This document shows positions 7,644 through 15,692 of a DNA stretch of 64,000 nucleotides, piece by piece. Location of the stretch: positions 186,001-250,000 of the forward strand of contig NZ_JDTH01000006.1 of assembly GCF_000710615.1 (NCBI RefSeq). Reading direction: 5' to 3'. Origin of the DNA: Haladaptatus cibarius D43 (GTDB taxonomy: Archaea; Halobacteriota; Halobacteria; Halobacteriales; Haladaptataceae). The notes below the pieces were generated by a model, which saw only the letters and a program-made list of their open reading frames with translations, was not told where the DNA came from and made no database searches. The position numbers and the translations under genes are program-made. The first letter of the stretch is position 1; each line of letters opens with the position of its first letter.

Positions 7644-7998
7644 GGTTGGTGCGTTGGCGGAGGCTCCCGGCAGGGTAAATCCTGAAAAAACCCGGAAGCT
7701 TACTTCCTAACTATCGGTTAGGACGAAACATACTTAACTGTTTCGGTGTATGGTGCGATATTCACTGTACCGTATTTCGAGTTAATGAAGGCTGTACCTC
7801 GCGTTAATCGCAGTTTGAACGCCTAACATTCCACGAAACGTGCATCGAAACGGACAAAAATCTATCGGTCACGGACTGACGGTTGTTGTTTCGACTGCTG
7901 AGTTGCTGTCAATTGTGTCCTCGCTATCGGGTCGAAAATGGGTGCATACGATGATTGTTCTCATACCACATGATTTAAGTGGGCATCGGTCTGTTGTT
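7644..7998. other. Non-coding gap between tfb and PRT gene
   Basis: No gene seen. The part next to tfb holds its leader and promoter, with two inverted repeats described separately. The rest, between about 7750 and 7998, is AT-richer and unremarkable. Confidence 0.6.
7706..7745 (-). promoter_or_regulatory. tfb: Two adjacent dyads upstream of tfb
   Basis: CCTAAC-N5-GTTAGG at 7706-7722 and CGAAACA-N8-TGTTTCG at 7724-7745 lie back to back, 63-102 nt upstream of the tfb ATG. The second contains an AT-rich TTAAGTAT (minus strand) that can be the TATA box. Operators in this place suggest regulated or self-regulated expression. Confidence 0.45.
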
Positions 7999-8625
7999 TC
8001 ACTCCGCGCGCAGATACGTCTGTGCGACTTCGTCCGGAACCTGCTCGAACACTCGGTAGAACTGTCCGACTGCACTGAAATGCGGCGGCGTTTCGAGACA
8101 CATCACGTCGTCTGCGTCGTCATACAGGCGTTCGATGGAACGGGGTGAGCCGACCGGAACTGCGAGAACGACGTAGTCTGCACCCGCGTTTCTCACCTGT
8201 CGAAGGCACGCGATAGTCGTCGCACCGGTCGCAACGCCGTCGTCCACGACTACGACTCGCTTGCCGTCTATGTTCGGTATCGGCCCATTACCACGGTATT
8301 GTGTGGCTTTCACAATAGCCTGTTCTGCTTTCCGCTCTCGCTCCCGTTCGACATAGACGTCGTCTACCCCGATTCGCTGGATGAGCGCGTCGTTCAACCA
8401 CACGCTTCCGTCGGCACCGACGGCCCCGATTGCGAGTTCTGGATTCTGTGGTGCTCCCAATTTCTTCGCAACGACGACGTCGAGCGGCGCTTGTAGCGCG
8501 TCAGCGACCGGTCGCCCAATCGGTAATCCACCGCGCGGAATTGCGAGTACGATGTCGGCGGTGATTCCTTCGTCCCGGACGCGTTCCGCGAGTTGCTCGC
8601 CTGCGTCAGTTCTGTCCTCGAACAT
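7999..8625 (-). CDS. Phosphoribosyltransferase-family protein
   Basis: Type I phosphoribosyltransferase fold, 208 residues from ATG 8625. A longer frame from 8691 exists, but MFEDRTDAGEQLAERV is the usual N-terminus of this family and GGGAG precedes it. The PRPP-binding loop is VVVVDDGVATGATT (about residues 119-132); the PPi loop region is VLAIPRGGLPIG (about residues 27-38) and VVAKKLGAPQNPE follows. The family includes proteins annotated as PRT or erythromycin-esterase-linked PRT; the base used is not known. It stands alone, divergent from the histidine kinase. Confidence 0.88.
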   Translation of the reverse strand: MFEDRTDAGEQLAERVRDEGITADIVLAIPRGGLPIGRPVADALQAPLDVVVAKKLGAPQNPELAIGAVGADGSVWLNDALIQRIGVDDVYVERERERKAEQAIVKATQYRGNGPIPNIDGKRVVVVDDGVATGATTIACLRQVRNAGADYVVLAVPVGSPRSIERLYDDADDVMCLETPPHFSAVGQFYRVFEQVPDEVAQTYLRAE

Positions 8626-8760
8626 GGCTCCCACCCATTCTAGAGAAGAGCGAAGCCCGGATAAAGATGGACGCTTCTCCGCACCAGTCACTTATAAATC
8701 AAATGTACCATTCATAACAATTATGGTAGTATACCATCTCTATCGAGTACCCTGAGCAAA

Positions 8761-11445
8761 ATGAGTGCTACGTCTCCTATCGTCGTTCTCCACGTTGACG
8801 ACGACCACAGTTTGCTCGACCTCACGAAGACGTTTCTCGAAGCGGAGTCGGAGCGGCTACATCTTCACACCGCCACCTCCAGCGAAGCGGCGCTTTCCGT
8901 TCTTCGGGAGACGGACATCGACTGCATCGTCAGCGATTACGAAATGCCCGAAATGGACGGCCTCGAACTCCTCGATGTCGTCAGAGAGGAGTATCCCGAA
9001 CTTCCGTTCGTTCTCTTTACCAGCGCCGGAAGCGAGGAAATCGCAAGCCGTGCGATTTCCGCTGGCGTCACCGACTACATCGAAAAGGAAATCACGTCGG
9101 ACGACTGTGCGGTATTAGCAAACCGAATCGAGAACGCCGTCCACACCTATCGCACCGAGAACGCGCTTCGAGAGAGCGAGGAACGCTATCGAACCGTCGT
9201 GGAAGGAAGCCACGACGCGATTTACATCTATCAGGACGACCGCTTCGCCTTCGTCAACGAACGCGCCTGCGAGATTACCGGCTACGACGCCGAGGAACTG
9301 CGAGGGATGAACGTCTGGACGCTTCTCCACTCGGACGATCACGAACGCATACAATCCATCGCAGCGAGTCGAAAGCGCGGCGACCATTCCGTTTCGACCT
9401 ACGAAGCGAAGTTCAGAACGAAAGACGACGACATCCGATACGGTGACTTCTCCGTGCGCAGAACGAGTTACAACGGCAAACCTGCGACAATCGGAACCGT
9501 TCGCGACGTGACCGACCGCAAACGAAGCGAGCAACGCCTGCAAGCCCTCATCGAACATTCGCAGGACATCGTCACGCTCATCGACGAAACGGGCATTATC
9601 CGCTACGAAAGCCCCTCCGTTTCCCGACTCGGCTACGACATGGACGACCTGTTAGGTGAACTTGCATTCGATTACATTCATCCCGACGACCGCCAGCACG
9701 TGATGGAGACGTTCTACCGGGCGCTAGAAGACCCGACCGTCACACCGACGATTACCTATCGGTTCCAACACGCAGATGGGTCGTGGAACTACCTCGAAAC
9801 GACGGGTGAAAACCATCTCACCGACCCCGCAGTGGAAGGCTTGGTTCTCAATTCGCGGGATGTTACCGAACTCCGAAAGATGAGGGAAGAGCGCAACGAA
9901 ATCCTCGCGCGGATGACCGACGCCTTCCTCGCGCTTGACGACGAATGGCGATTTACATATCTGAACCGCCGAGCAGAACAGATTCTCCACCGAACCGCAT
10001 CGGAAATAATCGGCGAGAACATCTGGGAACGGTTCCCCGAAGTCGCCAATTCGTTCTTCTCCGAGGGCTGTCGAGAGGCCATGCGAACACAGGAACCGAC
10101 CACGTTTGAGGGCTATTACGAACCCTTCGACGGGTGGTTCGAAGCGAACGTCTATCCGTCCGACAACGGCGTGTCGATTTACCTTCGGGACGTGACCGAG
10201 CGCAAGAACCGCGAGGAGACGCTCGAATCGCTCCACGATTCGACCCGCAAACTCATGCAGGCGGAGACGAGCGCCGACGTGAGCGAACACGCGGTCACAA
10301 TCGCAACCGACGTTCTCGAACTACCGGTCACCGGCATCTGGCAGCACGAAAACGACGAGTTCCGACTGGCCGCCAGAACCGAAATGCATCGGGACGAGTA
10401 CGGAACGGGGGTTTCCGTCTCCGACCAGCGTGCCACGTTGGAAGCGTTCGAATCGGACGAGACGGTCATCAGACGCGAGCAGGAAGACGGGAAAGAACGG
10501 GAAAGCGAGGAAGAACGGGTAGACGGAGAAGAACAAGACGGGAAAAAAGAGTGGGAAACCGAAACGGAATCGAAGAAATCGGAGGCGTTCGTCCCGCTCG
10601 GCAGTCGCGGCGTGATGGCGTTCGGCGGCGACGAATTGGACGACTTCGACGTGTACTACGCGCAACTGCTCGCCGCGAACACCGCCGCCGCGCTCGACCG
10701 AGCGGAGCGAGAGGACGAGCGCAAGGCCAACCAACGCGAACTGGAGCGCCAGAACGAGCGACTTGAGGAGTTCGCCAACCTCGTTTCACACGACCTGAGA
10801 AATCCGCTCAACGTCGCACAGGGCTATCTCGACCTGTACCGGGCAACGGGCGAATCAGAGCATCTGACGCGAGTGGACAACGCCCACGAGCGAATGGCGG
10901 GAATCGTAAAGGACGTGTTGACGCTCGCACGGCAGGGCCAGACGGTGAGCGAGACGGAAGCGGTTTACGGGTTGGAAATCACGACGAACGCGTGGGCGTC
11001 CGTCGAAACGGGTTCGGCCACGCTCGACGTCTCGTGGGAAACCACCATCGACGCGGACGCGAGTCGCCTCCAACAGGTGCTCGAAAACCTGTTCCGAAAC
11101 GCCATCGAGCACGCCGGGTCGGACGTTGCGGTTACCGTCGGCGAACTGAATGCAGTCGGCAAAGCGGAAATCGGGAGAAACGGGAACGAAACGAGCACTG
11201 CGAGCGGTGCTCACTCCGTCGCACCCGACGCTGGCTTTTACGTCGAAGACGACGGGCCGGGGATTCCCGAATCGTCGCGCGAGTCAGTGTTCGAGACGGG
11301 CTACTCCACCGCCGAAACCGGCACCGGATTCGGGCTAACTATCGTCAAACAGATTGCCGAGGCGCATGGATGGGACGTGTCGCTCCGGAAGGGCGAAACC
11401 GGAGGCACACGATTCGAGTTCACCGGCGTCGAACTGGCAGAGTGA
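8761..11445 (+). CDS. Hybrid sensor histidine kinase (REC-PAS-PAS-PAS-GAF-HisKA-HATPase)
   Basis: A soluble 894-residue signalling kinase. Domains in order: receiver (about 1-120, VDDDHSLLDL and phospho-acceptor in CIVSDYEMPEMDG), three PAS domains (about 135-255, 260-375 and 380-490), a GAF-like domain (about 500-640), HisKA (about 660-735, phospho-His in LVSHDLRNPLN) and HATPase (N box ENLFRNAIEHAG, G1 DDGPGIPESSR, G2 GTGFGLTIVKQ). No membrane segment is seen, so it senses cytoplasmic signals. A Glu/Lys-rich insert of about 40 residues (near 575-615) interrupts the GAF-like region. The next gene abuts its stop, so they are probably co-transcribed. No partner response regulator is near. Confidence 0.93.
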   Translation: MSATSPIVVLHVDDDHSLLDLTKTFLEAESERLHLHTATSSEAALSVLRETDIDCIVSDYEMPEMDGLELLDVVREEYPELPFVLFTSAGSEEIASRAISAGVTDYIEKEITSDDCAVLANRIENAVHTYRTENALRESEERYRTVVEGSHDAIYIYQDDRFAFVNERACEITGYDAEELRGMNVWTLLHSDDHERIQSIAASRKRGDHSVSTYEAKFRTKDDDIRYGDFSVRRTSYNGKPATIGTVRDVTDRKRSEQRLQALIEHSQDIVTLIDETGIIRYESPSVSRLGYDMDDLLGELAFDYIHPDDRQHVMETFYRALEDPTVTPTITYRFQHADGSWNYLETTGENHLTDPAVEGLVLNSRDVTELRKMREERNEILARMTDAFLALDDEWRFTYLNRRAEQILHRTASEIIGENIWERFPEVANSFFSEGCREAMRTQEPTTFEGYYEPFDGWFEANVYPSDNGVSIYLRDVTERKNREETLESLHDSTRKLMQAETSADVSEHAVTIATDVLELPVTGIWQHENDEFRLAARTEMHRDEYGTGVSVSDQRATLEAFESDETVIRREQEDGKERESEEERVDGEEQDGKKEWETETESKKSEAFVPLGSRGVMAFGGDELDDFDVYYAQLLAANTAAALDRAEREDERKANQRELERQNERLEEFANLVSHDLRNPLNVAQGYLDLYRATGESEHLTRVDNAHERMAGIVKDVLTLARQGQTVSETEAVYGLEITTNAWASVETGSATLDVSWETTIDADASRLQQVLENLFRNAIEHAGSDVAVTVGELNAVGKAEIGRNGNETSTASGAHSVAPDAGFYVEDDGPGIPESSRESVFETGYSTAETGTGFGLTIVKQIAEAHGWDVSLRKGETGGTRFEFTGVELAE

Positions 11446-12057
11446 ATGACGCGCGTTTCACAGGAACACGTCATCAAACGATGGCTCGAACTCGAAGTTC
11501 GAAAGCCCGAAGTTCCCTCGGCTGACGTCGAGTCGCTCACGGAGCGCGAGGCGCTAGACGAACTGCTAAACGCGAAACCGGGTGCCGCGTCGTTCCTCTG
11601 GCGAGAAACGCCGATTGAATGGCGGGAGGTGACGCTTTCTCGACACGCATTCGAGCGACTTCGGCTTATCGACGGGCCGGAAAAGCTGTCGTGGCGGGCG
11701 CTCTCCCCGGACGAAACGGTTCTCGGGGCGGCCCGGAGAATCGCCCGCTGTAACGCGGCTGGCGGGACGAATTTGGACTACCTAACCGCAAAAACCGGAG
11801 TCGATGTTCGTCGGGTACGTTCGATTGCCGAAAACCCGCTCAACGAGCCGTTGGTGTTGCTAGACCGCCGAAACTGCCACCCTCCGCGCGTCATGGATGG
11901 AAATTATCGGGCGACTGCACGGGCGCTGAACCTCGTCGAGATGGGCACCTACGACCCAGTCTCGGCGTATATCGGCGTTCCGTCTCGGCTCGTGCTGAAG
12001 CCGATTCGGACGTTCGTCTACGGACTCGTTCGCCGACGGCGTCGGCGAACGTGGTAG
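11446..12057 (+). CDS. Conserved protein with ParB/Srx-like DGNYRA motif
   Basis: A 203-residue protein starting directly after the kinase stop codon. I do not know its family. The segment PLVLLDRRNCHPPRVMDGNYRATARAL (about residues 135-162, key residues D152-G-N-Y-R156) resembles the DGNHR motif of ParB/sulfiredoxin-fold domains, which bind nucleotides. The N-terminal part is acidic and helical; the C-terminus is strongly basic (RRRRRRTW), which suits nucleic-acid or membrane contact. Coupling to the hybrid kinase suggests a partner or output role, but no mechanism can be read from sequence. Confidence 0.75.
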   Translation: MTRVSQEHVIKRWLELEVRKPEVPSADVESLTEREALDELLNAKPGAASFLWRETPIEWREVTLSRHAFERLRLIDGPEKLSWRALSPDETVLGAARRIARCNAAGGTNLDYLTAKTGVDVRRVRSIAENPLNEPLVLLDRRNCHPPRVMDGNYRATARALNLVEMGTYDPVSAYIGVPSRLVLKPIRTFVYGLVRRRRRRTW

Positions 12058-12085
12058 CCGAAAGGAATTTCTTTAAATCCGTCGC

Positions 12086-13123
12086 ATGGCATACGTGCCA
12101 TCCGCACGGACGGTCTACTTCACGGGGCCGCGCGAACTCGACGTTCGCGTGGAAGGGGTTTCCGAACCGGGGCAGGACGAGGTGCTCGTTCGCGCCGAGG
12201 TGTCGGCGGTCAGTCCGGGCACCGAACTCCTCGTCTATCGAGGGGACGCACCGACCGAACTGGCGACCGACGCGACCATCGACGCACTGCCCGGGTCGCT
12301 TGCGTTCCCGCTCAAATACGGCTACGCGACCGCCGGAAGGGTTGTTTCGACCGGCGGGAACGTTTCCGACGACTGGATGGATGAATCCGTGTTCGCGTTC
12401 CATCCGCACGCGAGTCGTTTTCTCGCGTCACCGTCCGACCTCGTTCGGATTCCGGACGAGGTCACTCCGGCGGAAGCCGTCTTCCTGCCGACCGTCGAAA
12501 CGGCGGTGAACTTCGTTCTCGATGGGACACCGCGAATCGGGGAACAGGCCGTCGTTTTCGGGCAGGGACTCGTCGGGTTAGTGACGACGGGAGTACTCGC
12601 TGACAGTCCGCTTTCCGACCTCGTGACGGTTGATTGCTATCCCCAACGGCGCGAACTCGCGGAAGCAATGGGTGCTGATTGCAGTCTGGATGCGACCGAT
12701 TCTGTGCGCGAAAAAATCGACACCGAACTCTCCCGTGCAGAAACGCCCGCGGGAGCGGATTTGACCTACGAACTCTCGGGCAACCCACCCGCACTGGACG
12801 ACGCAATCGCGGTGACGGGGTACGACGGACGGATCTTGGTCGGGTCGTGGTACGGCGAAAAGCGTGCCGACCTAAATCTCGGCGGGGCGTTTCACCGGAG
12901 TCGCATCGACATCGAGAGTACGCAAGTGAGTACGATTTCCCCGGAACTTCGAGGTCGATGGGATGCAGACCGCAGACTCGCGGTGGCGTGGCGGCGACTC
13001 TCGAATCTCGATGTGACATCGCTCGTCACTCATCGGATTTCGATTGGGGACGCCCACGACGCATATCGACTGCTGGACGAACGCCCGAACGAGGCAGTGA
13101 GCGTCCTTCTGACATACGACTGA
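12086..13123 (+). CDS. MDR-superfamily (zinc-binding alcohol dehydrogenase-like) oxidoreductase
   Basis: A 345-residue medium-chain dehydrogenase/reductase. The GroES-like N-terminus (ARTVYFTGPRELDVRVEGVSEPGQDEVLVRAE) is followed by VSPGTELLVYRGDAP and KYGYATAGRVV, and a Rossmann fold begins near residue 145 (AVVFGQGLVGLVTTG). The usual catalytic Cys and the four structural-zinc cysteines are not seen, so it may use no zinc or a reduced site. It opens a cluster with a pterin-synthase-like protein, a glycosyltransferase and a methyltransferase, and probably reduces or oxidises an intermediate of their pathway. Confidence 0.85.
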   Translation: MAYVPSARTVYFTGPRELDVRVEGVSEPGQDEVLVRAEVSAVSPGTELLVYRGDAPTELATDATIDALPGSLAFPLKYGYATAGRVVSTGGNVSDDWMDESVFAFHPHASRFLASPSDLVRIPDEVTPAEAVFLPTVETAVNFVLDGTPRIGEQAVVFGQGLVGLVTTGVLADSPLSDLVTVDCYPQRRELAEAMGADCSLDATDSVREKIDTELSRAETPAGADLTYELSGNPPALDDAIAVTGYDGRILVGSWYGEKRADLNLGGAFHRSRIDIESTQVSTISPELRGRWDADRRLAVAWRRLSNLDVTSLVTHRISIGDAHDAYRLLDERPNEAVSVLLTYD

Positions 13124-13152
13124 CACCTGCGGAGGACATCAGATTATCGAAC

Positions 13153-13530
13153 ATGTACGAAGTAACCGTTTCCAAACCGTTCGTCGCACAGCATTACCTG
13201 ACAGTTCCAAATCCTGGCCCGGAGGGGGAACTGCATTCCCACCGGTACGGGGCTGAGATTCGTCTCCGAGGCGAATCGCTGAACGAATTCGGCTATCTCG
13301 TGGACTTAGACCGATTACGCGAGTCGCTGGACGACACTATTGCCTACTATCGAGACGAGACGCTGAACGACCTGCCGGAGTTCGAGGGGTTGAATCCCAG
13401 CGTCGAGCATTTTGCACGGCTGTTCTGTGACCGCGTTCTCGCCGGAATCGACGCTCCGGAAGTCAGCGAAATCGAGGTGACACTGCGGGAAGACGACGAC
13501 GCGTGGGCTAGTTTCGAGCGGTCGGTGTGA
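13153..13530 (+). CDS. 6-pyruvoyl-tetrahydropterin synthase/QueD-family protein
   Basis: A 125-residue T-fold enzyme. Probable zinc ligands are H14 (VAQHYL), H28 and H30 (LHSHRYG). The position where classical PTPS and QueD have a catalytic Cys holds Glu instead (PGPEGELHSH, E24/E26), as in the PTPS-III type. FGYLVDLDRL fits the usual F-G-x-V-x-D-F motif, and NPSVEHFA (E85) the pterin-anchoring Glu. Start ATG 13153 lies 30 nt after the MDR gene; its stop overlaps the glycosyltransferase start (TGATG). Its product is probably a pterin for the cluster rather than queuosine; this is inferred from context. Confidence 0.85.
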   Translation: MYEVTVSKPFVAQHYLTVPNPGPEGELHSHRYGAEIRLRGESLNEFGYLVDLDRLRESLDDTIAYYRDETLNDLPEFEGLNPSVEHFARLFCDRVLAGIDAPEVSEIEVTLREDDDAWASFERSV

Positions 13531-14615
13531 TGAACCTCGGACTCGTCGTCTACGGCTCGCTTTCCGAGCGTTCCGGTGGATTTCGGTACGACAGAAAGCT
13601 GGTCGAGGGACTGCGCAGGCGAGGTCACAGCGTAGAAATCATCGGCTTTCCGTGGGAGTCGTACTGGCGCTGTCTCCTGCACAACTTTTCGCGCCGACGT
13701 TGCTCCCGACTTTCGGGATTCGACGTGCTTCTCGAAGATCACCTCTGTCATCCATCGCTGGTTCGGATAAACCGCGGGATAGACGCCCCAATCGTTGCTA
13801 TCGTCCACCATCTTCGGTCGGACGAGCTACGAGCGGCGTGGAAAAACCGAGGCTACCGTGCGATTGAGCGAGACTATTTCCAGCATCTCGACGGCGTGAT
13901 TTGCAACAGCGAGACGACGCGACAGTCGGTTTTCGACCTGCTCGATTCACAGGAAGGAAACGACCTGAAGACGGCAGTGGCATACCCCGCAGGCGACCGA
14001 TTCGACCGATTCGTTCCAGTGTTATCGATTGGCCGAGAGTTCGAGGGAACCCTTCGACTCGTCTTCCTCGGAAACGTCGTTCCCAGAAAGGGGCTTCACG
14101 TCCTACTGAATGGTCTTGCTTCCGTCTCCGGAAACTGGCATCTCACGGTTATCGGTGCGAAGACGGACGAGGAGTATGCGAACCGAGTTCGTCGTCTCCG
14201 CGACGAACTCGGCCTGCGCGAGAAGGTTTCGTTTGCGGGCCGACTGCCGGATGAGGCTGTCACCGGACAACTCACTCGGAGCCACGTTCTCGCGGTTCCG
14301 TCGCTGTACGAAGGCTTCGGCCTCGTCTACCTCGAAGGGATGGCGTTCGGTCTGCCCGCGATTGCCACGACGGCGGGCGGCGCGGGAGAAATCGTCTCGG
14401 ACGGCGACGACGGATTTCTGCTTCCGCCCGACGACCCCGACGCGATTGCCGACGCAGTTCGCACGCTTCGGGACGACAGACGCCGACTCGCGCGAATGAG
14501 CATCTCGGCTCGGGAGCGATACGAACGCCAACCGGGATGGAATGAGGCGACCGAATCGGCCGAAAGACTGCTGAGGAAAATCCGCGGAAATAGAAGGGTT
14601 CCACCGGAGCAATGA
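13530..14615 (+). CDS. GT-B glycosyltransferase (family 4-like)
   Basis: A 361-residue GT-B enzyme. The N-terminal Rossmann domain begins MNLGLVVYGSLSERSGGFRYDRKL, with SGG as the acceptor-side loop. The C-terminal donor domain contains RLVFLGNVVPRKGLHVLL (about residues 173-190) and the nucleotide-sugar signature VPSLYEGFGLVYLEGMAFG (about 256-274, E262 and E270 of the E-x7-E motif). ATG 13530 is chosen, although GTG 13527 is one codon upstream. It overlaps both neighbours in the cluster. The acceptor is unknown; a pterin or other small molecule is suggested by the neighbour. Confidence 0.9.
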   Translation: MNLGLVVYGSLSERSGGFRYDRKLVEGLRRRGHSVEIIGFPWESYWRCLLHNFSRRRCSRLSGFDVLLEDHLCHPSLVRINRGIDAPIVAIVHHLRSDELRAAWKNRGYRAIERDYFQHLDGVICNSETTRQSVFDLLDSQEGNDLKTAVAYPAGDRFDRFVPVLSIGREFEGTLRLVFLGNVVPRKGLHVLLNGLASVSGNWHLTVIGAKTDEEYANRVRRLRDELGLREKVSFAGRLPDEAVTGQLTRSHVLAVPSLYEGFGLVYLEGMAFGLPAIATTAGGAGEIVSDGDDGFLLPPDDPDAIADAVRTLRDDRRRLARMSISARERYERQPGWNEATESAERLLRKIRGNRRVPPEQ

Positions 14616-15493
14616 CGTTTCAACAGTATCTCGACGCGAAACGAACCGTGGACGACCGGGCGCTGAATCGGCGGGTACTCCGCCGATTTCAGCGTGAACT
14701 GTGCGCCGTCGCCGAATCAGCCACGCCCGGCGACCCCGTGCGAGTGCTCGAAATCGGGGCCGGAATCGGCACGATGATAGAGCGACTTCGCTCGTGGAAC
14801 TGCCTGCCGAATCGAGTGCAGTACACGGCACTGGATGTGAATCCGGAAAACATCGAGATGGCCCGCGAGCGACTGCAATCGAGTGGGTTCGAGCGAGACG
14901 GCGACGAAGACGAACTCCGGTGCAAGCGAAACGGACAGTCCCTTACGGTTCGTTTCGAAGTCGCGGAGGCAGTCGAATTTGCGCGGAAAACCGACAGACA
15001 GTGGGACGTTCTCGTCGGACACGCAGTCGCCGACCTGTTCGATTTGGATTCGGCATTTCCGGCGTTCCGCTCGATACTCGAACCCGGCGGTCTGTGTTAC
15101 TTCCCGATTACCTTCGATGGGGAGACGATGTTCGAACCGGCACACGAACTGGACGAGCAAGTCGCAGAACTGTACCACCGGCACATCGACGACGGCGATG
15201 GGTCGAGCAGAGCAGGACGGCGACTGCTCACCGAATGTCGAAATCGGGGGACGGAACTGCTCGCCGTCGGGAGTTCCGACTGGGTGGTGTATCCCGAAAA
15301 CGGGTCGTACCCCGCGGACGAGGGGATTTTTCTCCGGCACATCCTCGGAACGATTGCAGGTGTTCTCGACGGCCATTCGGAAATCGACGCGGCGGCGTTT
15401 TCTGACTGGTTGACGACTCGCCACAGACAGGTCGGCGAAGGAGAACTCACCTACATCGCACACCAGTTCGACGTGCTGGCGAAGGCGGTGTGA
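14612..15493 (+). CDS. Class I SAM-dependent methyltransferase
   Basis: A 293-residue methyltransferase that overlaps the glycosyltransferase stop (ATGA). Motif I is VRVLEIGAGIGTMIERL (about residues 43-59), motif II is the acidic end of YTALDVNPENIEMAR (about 72-86), and the post-motif strand is DVLVGHAVADLFDL. The substrate is not evident. It is the last gene of the MDR-PTPS-GT-MT run; about 200 non-coding bases follow. Co-translation with the glycosyltransferase argues for modification of the same molecule. Confidence 0.88.
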   Translation: MTFQQYLDAKRTVDDRALNRRVLRRFQRELCAVAESATPGDPVRVLEIGAGIGTMIERLRSWNCLPNRVQYTALDVNPENIEMARERLQSSGFERDGDEDELRCKRNGQSLTVRFEVAEAVEFARKTDRQWDVLVGHAVADLFDLDSAFPAFRSILEPGGLCYFPITFDGETMFEPAHELDEQVAELYHRHIDDGDGSSRAGRRLLTECRNRGTELLAVGSSDWVVYPENGSYPADEGIFLRHILGTIAGVLDGHSEIDAAAFSDWLTTRHRQVGEGELTYIAHQFDVLAKAV

Positions 15494-15692
15494 CCGCGGT
15501 GAGAGAGCGTGAGAAAGGTGCTTCGGAGAAGATTTCTCGGTTTTCGCCGCGAGATAGTCTATTTACTAACCAATTCGAGAAATTGTTTCCTTACTGTCCA
15601 TTTCGTATCCGCGTCGTGTCACCGGAATCAGCAGTCGAGAAATGGTAGAGAAAACACAAAATATACAAAGTGAAGGTTACCCAGTATAGCTT

